Below, piece after piece: positions 8,842-16,940 of a stretch of DNA of 32,414 bases. The notes below the pieces were generated by a model. It did no database searches. It was given only the letters and a program-made list of their open reading frames with translations, and was not told the DNA's origin. Origin of the DNA: Mesostigma viride (taxonomy: Eukaryota > Streptophyta > Mesostigmatophyceae > Mesostigmatales > Mesostigmataceae); the NCBI GenBank assembly GCA_009746045.1, contig RPFO01000352.1, forward strand, positions 1-32,414. The letters are read 5' to 3'. The position numbers and the translations under genes were made by a program. Within the stretch, counting starts at the first letter, position 1. Each line of letters starts with the position of its first letter.

Positions 8842-10023
8842 CTACCCCTGCATAACGTGGTGGGTTACCGCCCCTCCGGGGAACCTCTCCCTCCACCTCT
8901 CTTCCATGTCGATGGACGCGACCTCGTCGGCGCTCAGGTCGTAGCCCATCTCTCTCGCAACCATCTCGACGTTGATCATCACGCGAGTGGGGGGCGCGTA
9001 GTGACGCTTCCCAGGAATCAAGGCCCTCCTCATCTCCCGCAGGGCCTGGATGGACTCGTGGTCGTTCCCGTCACTCCCGAGAATCTCGTGGTTGTGCGCA
9101 ACCGCTTCCGTCAGATCAGTCAGCCGGTTCACGGCCTTCAGCTCGAAGTCCAACTCGTTCAGGTAAGCGTCCATCCTCAGCCTCCTCCTCTTTGCCTCCA
9201 ACTCCTCCCTCTCCACGTCCAGCCTGAGATTCTCCAACTCCGCTGCCTTCATCTCCCTCTTGGAAGCCATTGACTCGGCCTCCGGAGCCCTCGCGGCGGG
9301 GGCTACTGGGGGGGCGACGTCCTCGCTGCGAGCAGGGTCCGGGGACGGGCTCCTGGATGCGTCTTCGTTGTAGAAGTCCTCGTCGATATGCACCTCGATG
9401 CCGTTGGCCGCGCAGGTAGTCTCAATCAACCCGAGCACGTCGGTGTTCTGCTTTGAAGTTCGGAACAGGTGAAGGCGGCGCTGGTGGTTCGGAAAGAACT
9501 GACCGTACGCGTGAAGCTGCCCGACGCCCTCTTTCCACCTCTTCAGCTCCTTCACCTCCACGATGAGAGGGGGGTCGTCCGTCACGATGTCCACGAACCC
9601 GGCGGGGCACTCCACCTCGCACCGAGCGCCATTCATGCGACTTGCGAGACGCCCCTGCACACGCAGCTCATTTTGCTTGTTGGGAGGTTTCGTGGACCAA
9701 TCCATCACCTTGTCCACCAGGTCCGCGTGGATCCAAGTGCCGCGGTCATCGTTCAACCCCGTCATAACCTTGTCCACGGCATTCTTAGGGCTAACGTCGG
9801 CGTTAGCCCCCCTCAAAAAGTGATCAAAGCGCTTCGTCCCGTTCGACCCGGCCTTGGTGAGATCGGGGCCGTGGACCATCGTGTCCGTCTTCCTCACGCG
9901 AATCTCGGTGTCGGGGTCCGCATTCAGACCTGGGGGCGGCCGCAGCGTGTAGATCCAGAACTTGTCTGTCTCCCGCTTGAACGCGAAGAGCACGTTGACG
10001 GTCGGTGCCTGAGTCGCGGCCAT
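8842..10023 (-). CDS. KilA-N domain protein with PD-(D/E)XK nuclease-like domain
   Basis: The gene is intact, 393 residues. The N-terminal third has a KilA-N-like layout: VHGPDLTKAGSNGTKRFDHFL (about 50-70), then GTWIHADLVDKVMDWS (95-110), matching the family's 'tyvHpdlv..ia.W' motif. The centre has a restriction-nuclease-like core: GFVDIVTDD with Asp145, LIVEVKELKRWKEGVGQLHAY with Glu156, Lys158 and Gln169. A charged coiled coil rich in Glu/Arg (about 255-300) follows. KilA-N domains bind DNA, and the D...ExK...Q core is typical of Mg-dependent nucleases, so DNA binding plus cleavage is plausible. The start is the ATG at 10023, at the edge of the repeat island. The combination could act in regulation, recombination or degradation of competing DNA. 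Confidence 0.65.
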   Translation of the reverse strand: MAATQAPTVNVLFAFKRETDKFWIYTLRPPPGLNADPDTEIRVRKTDTMVHGPDLTKAGSNGTKRFDHFLRGANADVSPKNAVDKVMTGLNDDRGTWIHADLVDKVMDWSTKPPNKQNELRVQGRLASRMNGARCEVECPAGFVDIVTDDPPLIVEVKELKRWKEGVGQLHAYGQFFPNHQRRLHLFRTSKQNTDVLGLIETTCAANGIEVHIDEDFYNEDASRSPSPDPARSEDVAPPVAPAARAPEAESMASKREMKAAELENLRLDVEREELEAKRRRLRMDAYLNELDFELKAVNRLTDLTEAVAHNHEILGSDGNDHESIQALREMRRALIPGKRHYAPPTRVMINVEMVAREMGYDLSADEVASIDMEERWRERFPGGAVTHHVMQG

Positions 10024-10119
10024 CCGGTACCTGTTTCAGGTTGTGTGGGCAGACAGCGACAGTTTTTGGTGGTGTACATTTTAATAAACATGAATGAATG
10101 CATTCCAAATCACGAGCAA

Positions 10120-10850
10120 TAGAACGACGCGGCAAATACCACAAGAGTCCTCAAAGGCGAAACACGTAGGGGATAAAACACGCCAGAGTGTGGGCAGAGA
10201 GCCAACAGAGTTGCTGGACAGAACCAGGGCATGTGAAAACTTCACCAAGCAGAATACCTCGACGAGGGCGGCATAAAACGGAAAAAATGCATGCACACAA
10301 TGGGGGGCTTCAAAAAAATTTCATTATGGGATGAGGCATGCCAAAGGGTGGGCAACAGGCAACAGGATTGCTGGACAGGGCCAGTGCAGGTGAAAACTTC
10401 ACAAGGGGGGGCCCATTCGACGATAGCGGCTGAAAACGCGAAAAGGAACGCACAACCAGGGCAAGGGGATGGAAATAAGTGCATCAGATGATGAGGCATG
10501 CCAAAGGGTGGTCAATAGGCAACAGTACTGCTGGACAGGACCAGGGCAGGTGAACAATTCAAAAGGTGGGGCCATTCGACTTTCGCGGCGTAAAACTCGA
10601 CAGAAAGCATGAAACATGGCAAGGGCATGGAAATAAGTGCATCAGATGATGAGCCATGCCAAAGGGTGGTCAATAGGCAACAGAACTGCTGGGCAGGACA
10701 AGGGCAGGGGTGCAATTCAAAAGGTGGGGCCATTCGACGAGCGCGGCAGGAAACGCGAAAAAGGGGTTCACAAACAGGACAAAGACAGCCGAAACCCCCC
10801 CACCCCACTGCCTAATTCGACGTTTGCGGCCGAAAACGTCGAAAAAGGGC
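10120..10850. repeat. About 158-bp tandem repeat array, 4-5 diverged copies
   Basis: Copies are marked by GCATGCCAAAGGGTGG near 10335 and 10495 (GCCATGCC... near 10652) and by CTGGACAGG near 10371 and 10531, giving spacings of 156-160 bp. A more diverged copy precedes them (10150-10290) and a partial copy follows (10810-10850). Each unit contains one short CpG-rich core of the type TTCGACGANNGCGGC followed by AAAACGCGAAAA (10417-10445, 10577-10600, 10735-10760, 10818-10842), separated by CpG-free linkers of 126-137 bp. No frame is conserved across units, so I treat the array as non-coding. Confidence 0.85.
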
Positions 10851-11099
10851 CATGCTCACCTGCAAATCCAGAGCCAAAGGGAGAAAATGGGTTGTGTTGT
10901 TGTGTGTGTTGTTTGCCTGCTGTCTGCCCCATTTCATGCCGCGCTGACGAAATATATACGCGCGTCTGCCGCGTGTCGTGTCGGTTTCGTCGTGGCAGCG
11001 GCGTATCTTTGGTTCCCTGCCGCGCCCCGGGAGTTACCACTTGGCAGCGGGCGGGTTCCGCTCCAGTTCCGTGGGCGGTTACTAGAAGTTAGCGGGAGT
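10842..11099. other. Non-coding spacer between tandem array and inverted repeat
   Basis: It begins with a 98-bp CpG-free, TG-rich stretch (10842-10939) and becomes CpG-rich after 10940. The second half carries GTTAC-containing elements (GGGAGTTACCACTTGGCAGC near 11030; GGGCGGTTACTAGAAGTTAG near 11076) that recur at 28,840-29,100. No gene is supported. Confidence 0.6.
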
Positions 11100-11912
11100 G
11101 CAGCGGAATCCGTGGCAGTAGGCACGAATCCGCCGGGTGCCGCGGGGTAACTTGCGAAAAGTGAGATCCTAACCGGCTGGGTAACCGAAAGTAACGGCGG
11201 ACGGACGAGTGCGAACCAGTGGGCCCGGGGGAAACTCGGGAGGGGCCAATGGGAAGTGCCGGTTTCTAGCCGGATTCCTGGCGGTTAGGAGATGCATCTT
11301 GGCTTCCCTGATCCCGGGACTCGGCCGAAAAAAAGTTTGGAAATGGGGAACGAAATACGCAATTCGCGTATTCGGCGAATTACACTACAACATTAGGTTC
11401 TATTTATAGCCCGCCCGTGCACTGGGTAGTTTAACGCTAGTACACTACAAGATTTACTGGGGTACTTCAAGTACCACACGCGGCGGTATATTCGATTATC
11501 CTTTATTTATTTAGTCCTAAGTTAGCCATAAGTTACGGGCTACTGAAAATATATGACGATTCTATTAAAAATTTATAGTAGTAGCGACTTTGCACGGGTG
11601 GGCTATAAATAGAACCTAATGTTGTAGTGTAATTCGCCGAATACGCGAATTGCGTATTTCGTTCCCCATTTCCAAACTTTTTTTCGGCCGAGTCCCGGGA
11701 TCAGGGAAGCCAAGATGCATCTCCTAACCGCCAGGAATCCGGCTAGAAACCGGCACTTCCCATTGGCCCCTCCCGAGTTTCCCCCGGGCCCACTGGTTCG
11801 CACTCGTCCGTCCGCCGTTACTTTCGGTTACCCAGCCGGTTAGGATCTCACTTTTCGCAAGTTACCCCGCGGCACCCGGCGGATTCGTCCCTACTCCTGC
11901 GGATTCCGCTGC
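11100..11912. repeat. Large inverted repeat: two 322-bp arms around a 169-bp AT-rich loop
   Basis: Arms 11100-11421 and 11591-11912 are reverse complements. Paired positions sum to 23012 from end to end, so there are no indels, and I see only about half a dozen mismatches (for example G/A in CCCGCCC versus CCCACCC near 11412, and a small cluster near 11113). The identical 66-codon ORF on opposite strands (11209-11409 plus, 11603-11803 minus) is a by-product of this symmetry. The loop (11422-11590) is AT-rich and contains a perfect hairpin GGTACTT-C-AAGTACC (11461-11475). Each arm also has AATACGC-AATTC-GCGTATT (11354-11372 and its mirror). I see no target-site duplication outside the arms and no transposase inside. 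It could be a replication origin, a telomere or concatemer-junction relic, or a foldback element. Confidence 0.9.
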
Positions 11913-12432
11913 AACTGCTCAGGGCGCCGTTCCCCGCCGGTCCCGTCAGATCCCCGCCCCGTTCCCGTCAGAACCGCGCCAGATTCCGTCAGTGCCACGG
12001 GGGTTTCGCGAAGGCCGCCGCGTGGCCACGATTTTTTGGGTAGCTCGGCGTAACCGGTGGCGCTCCGCCGCTGACGCGAATGTCCTGAAAATTTGAGTTT
12101 CCCGCCGGCTGCCAGCGCGAAACGGCGGATAACGAAAAAGGGCGACTTTGTATCCAAGTGCCCCTCTCTCCACCATCCCCTCTCTGCACCCACCATCCTC
12201 CCCCCTTGCTGCCTGGCTCTTGTGAGCTTCCATTGCCCTTTCACCTCTGTGGTGTGTGTTGTGGTTTGGTTTGCTCTCCCATGGCTTTCATCCTTGTGCA
12301 TGGCCTCTGAAGTTTTCTGGAAATAATCCGCATTCGCGCCGGCGTTGCCGAGTTTTCATGCTTTTTTCACCCTCATGTGGCTGGCTTGCACTTCCTTGAT
12401 GTTGGATTCATTTTTTCAGCTTGGATGAAATT
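11913..12432. other. Non-coding spacer with alternating CpG-rich and CpG-free blocks
   Basis: Positions 11913-12144 are CpG-rich with elements such as GTAACCGG and GAGTTTCCCGCCGGC. Positions 12145-12328 contain no CpG at all (184 bp). A short CpG cluster (12329-12350) is followed by another CpG-free stretch (12351-12467). I see no credible gene. Confidence 0.6.
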
Positions 12433-12830
12433 GTCACACCCTTGTTGGATTATTCACACCTTGTGTGCGTTCTCCGCCGGCTGCGTCGAATTCTCTCACC
12501 TCTATTGATCTGTTCACACCTTGTTGGAATATTCACACCTTGTGTGCGTTCTCCGCCGGCTGCGTCGAGTTCTCTCACCTCTATTGATCTGTTCACACCT
12601 TGTTGGAATATTCACACCCTGTGTGCGTTCTCCGCCGGCTGCGACGAGTTCTCTCACCTCTATTGAGCTGTTCACACCTTGCTGGATGATCCACACCCTG
12701 GGCGCGTTATCCGCCGGCTGCGACGAGTTCTCTCACCTCTATTGAGCTGTTCACACCTTGCTGGATGATCCACACCTTGGGCGTGTTATCCGCTGGCTGC
12801 GTCGAACTCTCACGCCTGTATTGAGTCACC
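12433..12830. repeat. 79-bp tandem repeat array, 5 copies
   Basis: The anchor TCCGCCGGCTGCG begins at 12472, 12551, 12630 and 12709, with the variant TCCGCTGGCTGCG at 12788, an exact 79-bp period. Units also share CACCTCTATTGA(T/G)CTG and TTCACACCTTG. Each unit has one CpG cluster within a CpG-poor frame. Units 4-5 differ from 1-3 at several shared positions (GCTGGATGATCCACACC versus GTTGGAATATTCACACC). The array lies directly upstream of the gene starting at 12880, so it could be regulatory. The 79-bp period is half of the roughly 158-bp period at 10120-10850. Confidence 0.9.
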
Positions 12831-12879
12831 CCACTGGTTGGAAATTGCTCACCTCTGTGAAGTCTCCCCACTCTCGACA

Positions 12880-14210
12880 ATGGAGGTTCTCTTCCCTGCC
12901 ATCCACGACAACCGCATCGGCCAGAAGAAGGTGACCGGGGTGGACCCCTCGTGCGTGTCGGAGCTGCTGTTCGAGGACGACGCGTCCGACGGCGACTTCG
13001 GAGGCGTGGGGCTGGACCTCGACCTGGAGGACGGCCCGGGGAAGCGGGGGACCAAGCCCCTCCACGGGAGGCAACCGCCGCTGCCGGACCCCGAGGACGC
13101 GTGGGTGGACGACGCGGTCCTCCGAGATGTCTTCCGCGTCCCCCTGGGACCGATGCGCTTCTTCGTGCACGTCGCGCTCGCCGAGGGGTGCGACCAGGTC
13201 AAGCTCTACAGCGTCAAGGACATGTGCAGGGCCTTCAAGGAGACCTGGGACGTGAAGACGCCGCCCGACCTGCTGCAGGAGCTGCTGGAGGGGTGCGAGC
13301 ACCACCGCGTCACCGAGAGGGGCGCGCTGTTCGTGTCCGCGGACGGGATCGCCGTGCTCGCCAAGGGGCTCGCGTGCCACAAGAACCTGGTAGGCAAGCG
13401 CGTGTACGTCGGCAACGCCCTCCTGCGCATGGCGGGGCTGGAGGGCTCCCTGCGCGCGGAGGACATCCACACGACCGGCGCCATCCGGATGGGGGTGGAC
13501 GTGGAGGAGAACGTGCTCTACCGGGACGTCCGCCGGCGCGTGGTCCAGCTGCGGTTCGACAAGGAGAGGTACGAGCACGTGTGGGCGCAGTATCACACGG
13601 CGCTGTGGGCGGGCGACGAGGCGACCGTCAAGCGACTGGCCAAGCCCGCCGACGAGGTGCTGGAGAAGTACGGCCTCACCGTCAAGCTGCTGGCCGCCCT
13701 CAGCGAGCCGGACTTTTGCCCCCCCACCCCCTGCCCTCCTGGGGCCTGCTGCCCCTGGACCTCGTCCGCAAGAGCGAGTACAAGGTGGAGGTGAACCCCC
13801 CGCCCAAGCCCCCGGCCCGGCGCGAGCCGTTCGGGGACATCACCAACCGGATGGCTGAGGTGGATCTGGCGTCGCCCGGCCCGGGGGGCTCGAAGGGGGG
13901 CTCGAAGAAGAGGAAGACGCGCGAGGGGCGCTCCCTCCCGGTGGACCGCGGCGACCGCCTGCACCTGGTGCTCGCCCAGGCCCTGGAGCTGTACCGCGAG
14001 ACCGGGGACCTCGGCGAGCGGGCATACGAGGTGCTGCGGGCGGTGCCGTTCCTGCGGCAGAAGGAGGAGTACGCGAGGGCCTTCTCGTGCGCCCTGGACA
14101 GTCTGTTGTTTTGTGATGAAGATGATGCCGGTCACCCTCTCTTGAGCACGAGAACGTACTTGGTATTCACGGACCTGATCCCCCATTTCGTGGAAGGGCC
14201 GGTGGAGTGA
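12880..14210 (+). CDS. Hypothetical protein of about 443 residues, frameshifted at a C7 run
   Basis: The first segment starts at the ATG at 12880 (MEVLFPAIHDNRIGQ) and stays coding to about 13720. A frame change in the C7/C5 runs (13719-13731) leads into a second segment (LLPLDLVRKSEYKVEV) that ends at 14210. The N-terminal half has an acidic Gly/Asp patch, then a globular domain with the phrases LYSVKDMCRAFKETW and GALFVSADGIAVLAKGLACHK. These loosely recall BRO-N/MSV199 folds, but I do not rely on this. The second half is basic and linker-like (GSKGGSKKRKTREGRS), then helical. Its end converges on the minus-strand gene at 14260. Function unknown. Confidence 0.65.
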
Positions 14211-14220
14211 TCGGTTTTCC

Positions 14221-14226
14221 TTTATT
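14221..14226 (-). terminator. AATAAA polyadenylation-type signal
   Basis: AATAAA on the minus strand, 34 bp past the stop of the minus-strand gene ending at 14260. It lies in the short convergent gap with the gene ending at 14210. Confidence 0.45.
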
Positions 14227-14259
14227 TGTGTATATATATCGATGGACCATCTCTATTTT

Positions 14260-14631
14260 TTAAGGAAATGTCAGCATTTGTCTCGCACTCGCCATGTCCG
14301 CGGTGGACAGCGCGCGATAACACAGCGTGAGTAGGGAGGGGGGTGGGGTGGGAGTAGGAGCGGGGGGCGGGGGCAGGGAGGGGCGCGCGGGCCGCTCGCG
14401 CGGACCGTTCGCGACGATCTCGTCGACGGCGTTCAGGTAGCCCCCGCGCCCGTTGTAGCGCTCGAGTATCTCGGCCAGCAGGTCCTCGTCCTCCATGTAG
14501 GCCACGCGCGATATCACCAGCACCATGTCGCCCGCCCACGCGCACGTGCGCACCATGTACAGGTCCATCAGCCTCGCCGCCTCCCTCCGGCCCCTCACGC
14601 CCGCCCGCTCGCACGCACGCCGCACGTACAT
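14260..14631 (-). CDS. Hypothetical protein, 123 residues
   Basis: I chose the first ATG in the frame (14631, MYVRRACERAGV). The frame is open further to a GTG at 14673, adding VISRERYGETAG, so the true start may be upstream or lost to a frame error. The protein has a helical, Ala/Arg-rich N-terminal half with DLYMVRTCAWAGDMVLVIS, a Pro-rich linker (PSLPPPPAPTPTPPPS) and a short C-terminal helix. I do not recognise the family. It follows the zinc-motif gene 14692-15174 on the same strand. Confidence 0.5.
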   Translation of the reverse strand: MYVRRACERAGVRGRREAARLMDLYMVRTCAWAGDMVLVISRVAYMEDEDLLAEILERYNGRGGYLNAVDEIVANGPRERPARPSLPPPPAPTPTPPPSLLTLCYRALSTADMASARQMLTFP

Positions 14632-14691
14632 CCCCGCAGTCTCTCCGTAACGCTCGCGGGATATTACCCACACGATGGGCGCGCAGTTACC

Positions 14692-15174
14692 CTAAACCGT
14701 GACCCCCAAGACGGCACTGGCCCCGTCCAAATACGCTTTTGCATTTCTGACTCCTGATGCGTCTCCCAGATCGGCCTTATATAACTCTTCTTCCGCTAAA
14801 TCTAAATTTCGCTCAACAAACTTCAGCTCGTTACGCGGCTTTGTGTTGTTTTCGAAGTGGTCTCTCGTCAGCTGGGCCAGTGTGTCGTATCTTCCCTTTT
14901 GTGTCGCTATACCTGGTATCGAGCCTCGGTATACCAGGTTTCTGAAAGATAACCAGTTCGGGAACCAGTCCCACGACCACTTTGAGGGCTCCTGGTCGAT
15001 CTTCATGTCGTCGGCGGTCCACATGTACGCCCTGGCCGCGTGCGTGCGCCGGGCGGGCGCCCTGGCCCTCCCCCCACCGGCCCTCTTCCCCTTGTGGGCC
15101 GCGCAGTGCGCCCCCCCGTGCGCCCCCTCGTTGCGGCACCTCGAACCCGATACGGTCGTGGACTTGCACCTCAT
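14692..15174 (-). CDS. Small CCCH zinc-motif protein, copy 1 of 3
   Basis: This intact 160-residue protein opens with MRCKSTTVSGSRCRNEG. Cys3, Cys13, Cys24 and His27 form a C-x9-C-x10-C-x2-H motif, as in the short 'CKxxTxxGxxC...C..H' module (Pfam DUF5763-like, from memory) common in large viruses and phages. A basic Arg/Ala-rich stretch, the conserved phrase MKIDQEPSKWSWDWFPNWL and a helical C terminus follow. It is paralogous to the gene at 15217-15703: the N-terminal 60 residues and the ends (SAVLGVTV / SLVSGVTF) match. The motif probably binds one zinc ion; nucleic-acid binding is inference. Confidence 0.75.
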   Translation of the reverse strand: MRCKSTTVSGSRCRNEGAHGGAHCAAHKGKRAGGGRARAPARRTHAARAYMWTADDMKIDQEPSKWSWDWFPNWLSFRNLVYRGSIPGIATQKGRYDTLAQLTRDHFENNTKPRNELKFVERNLDLAEEELYKADLGDASGVRNAKAYLDGASAVLGVTV

Positions 15175-15208
15175 GATCGCGAGTGTCTGTGTACCTATTT
15201 GCTCGGAT

Positions 15209-15214
15209 TTTATT
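15209..15214 (-). terminator. AATAAA polyadenylation-type signal
   Basis: AATAAA on the minus strand, immediately after the stop of the zinc-motif gene ending at 15217 and upstream of the start of the next copy at 15174. Confidence 0.45.
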
Positions 15215-15216
15215 TC

Positions 15217-15703
15217 CTAAAACGTGACCCCTGATACCAATGACGCGTTATCCAACTGGGTATTGGCCGATCTTGCTTTTTTCCCTGCCTCTTTGTAGTT
15301 GTTCGCTTCCATCGCCTTCTCCGACGCGCGCATTAAGAAATCGATCTGATTCATCTGACGACGTGGGATATGCCCACCCTGGAATCCCACAGTCGCCCGT
15401 TGTGCCGCCCTGTCGTAATCGTTTCTGACATTCACAAGGGCTGGAGAAGCCACGAGTGGGACCGGTGTTTTAGAAGGCTCGAACAAACTGTATAGCCAGT
15501 CCAACGAAAACCTCGAGGCCGGCTGGTCGATCTTCATGTCGTCGGCCCCCCACATGTACGCCCTGGCCGCGTGCGTGCGCCGGGCGGGCGCCCTGGCCCT
15601 CCCCCCCCGTCCTCCTCCCCTTGTGGACCGAGCAGTGCGCCCCCCCGCGCGCCCCCTCATTGCGGCACCGTGAGCCGGATAGAGTCGTGGACTTGCACCT
15701 CAT
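15217..15703 (-). CDS. Small CCCH zinc-motif protein, copy 2 of 3, frameshifted at a C8 run
   Basis: The start (MRCKSTTLSGSRCRNEG, ATG at 15703) has the same Cys3-Cys13-Cys24-His27 spacing as copy 1. The frame changes in the C8 run at 15601-15608, after which the second frame continues as RARAPARRTHAARAYMWGADDMKIDQ, almost identical to copy 1. The C-terminal half has diverged (LDWLYSLFEPSKTPVP), so this is an older tandem duplication under separate selection. The rejoined length, about 160 residues, equals copy 1, which favours a single-base error over decay. A TATA-like sequence lies just upstream (15716-15722). Confidence 0.65.
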
Positions 15704-15738
15704 TCGCGAGCGAGTCTATACCGTAAGGCTCATATATT

Positions 15739-16884
15739 TTAGTGCATCTTCTTCAGGCACTCCATCAGCCTGCGCACGTCCGCCGCGATGTTGTAGACCG
15801 AGAAACCGATGCGGATGGTCCCGGCCTCCACCTCCCGCGGCACCCCGATGGCCTGCAGCACCTTGCTGCGTTTGCCCCTAGAGCACGCGCTGCCGACGTT
15901 CGCGCAGATCCCGCTGCGGGACAGTTTCTTCACCACCTCGCGCGCGTCCGTCCCGGGCAGGCTGAAACTCACGATGTTGTCCATGCGCCTCGCGGGGTCC
16001 GCCGGCCCGTTGAACACCGCCCCCAGCGCCTCCAGCTCCTCCCTGGCCGCGTCCCTCAGCGCCCTCACCCCGCGCCACTTGCGGCGACCCGCCGGGCTCA
16101 TGTTCATGTCCACCGCCTTCGCCAGGCTGGCGATCAGCGGGGGGCTCTCGGTCCCGGGCCGCATGCCGCCCTCCTGCCCGCCGCCGTACATCAGCGGGGA
16201 GATGCAATGGACGTCGTCGCGGATCACAAGCGCGCCCACCCCCTTCACCCCGTGGATCTTGTGACCGGACAGCGTGAAGCTGTTCATGAACCGCTGGTCC
16301 CGTATCAGGTCCTTGCCCGCCACCTGCGTGGTGTCCGCGTGGATGTGCACGTCCTTGCCCACCGCCCGCCGCAGGGCCCCGAAGTCCTGGATGGTGCCGA
16401 TCTCGTTGTTGCCGTAGATGACCGCCACCAGCTTCACCCTGCCCCTGTGCTGGGTCATGGCCTCCCGCACCTTGTCCATGCGCACGAACCCCTCGCGGTC
16501 CACGGGCAGCCACACCACCTTGATGGCGCCCCGGGACGCCTTCGCCAGGTGCTTCAAGGGCTGCGTGATGCTGGGGTGCTCGATGCGCGTGGTCAGCACC
16601 ACGCCCTTGCCCCCGTGCCGCTCCATGAACCCGCTCAGCAGCAGGTTGTTGGACTCGGTCGCCCCCGCCGTGAATATCACGCCCTCGGGCTTCACGCCCA
16701 GTCGCCGGGCTATGAGCGCGCGCGAGTCGTCGATCACCTTCCGCGCCTGCCGCCCGCCAACGTGCGAGCTAGACGCGTTGCCGTACAGGGACAGGGCCGT
16801 CGACTTCATCACCTCGGCCACCTCCGCGTGCGGTTTGGTCGTGCTGTTGTTGTCCAGGTACACGATGTGTTTCTTGCCCGCCAT
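15739..16884 (-). CDS. Cysteine desulfurase, NifS/IscS-like (PLP enzyme)
   Basis: This intact 381-residue protein would remove sulfur from L-cysteine, giving alanine and an enzyme persulfide for Fe-S cluster or thio-modification pathways. The family landmarks are present: YLDNNSTTKP at the start, TAGATESNN (72-80), His103 in TRIEHPS, NNEIGTIQ (159-166), Asp184 in the cofactor-binding region, the PLP lysine in TLSGHKIHG (Lys209), and the active-site Cys334 in GSACSRGK. Length and the cysteine loop fit group I enzymes. No targeting peptide, scaffold (IscU) or tRNA-thiolation gene is nearby. Its codon use and GC match the neighbours. NifS-like genes are known in African swine fever virus; in most giant viruses they are rare. 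It was probably acquired from a cell. Confidence 0.93.
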   Translation of the reverse strand: MAGKKHIVYLDNNSTTKPHAEVAEVMKSTALSLYGNASSSHVGGRQARKVIDDSRALIARRLGVKPEGVIFTAGATESNNLLLSGFMERHGGKGVVLTTRIEHPSITQPLKHLAKASRGAIKVVWLPVDREGFVRMDKVREAMTQHRGRVKLVAVIYGNNEIGTIQDFGALRRAVGKDVHIHADTTQVAGKDLIRDQRFMNSFTLSGHKIHGVKGVGALVIRDDVHCISPLMYGGGQEGGMRPGTESPPLIASLAKAVDMNMSPAGRRKWRGVRALRDAAREELEALGAVFNGPADPARRMDNIVSFSLPGTDAREVVKKLSRSGICANVGSACSRGKRSKVLQAIGVPREVEAGTIRIGFSVYNIAADVRRLMECLKKMH

Positions 16885-16940
16885 GGGGTCGCTGTGTTGC
16901 TTTGTAGTATAGGCCAGACAAAAGGGGGGATGGAGTGCCT

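Noticed and set aside
11209-11803. Identical 66-codon open frames on opposite strands (11209-11409 plus, 11603-11803 minus)
   Set aside because: They arise only because the inverted-repeat arms are reverse complements. Each lies wholly within an arm, with no promoter or family resemblance.
10120-12830. CRISPR array
   Set aside because: Repeats are contiguous or nearly so, with no unique spacers, and diverge between units. Periods of 79 and 158 bp and the viral context fit tandem repeats.
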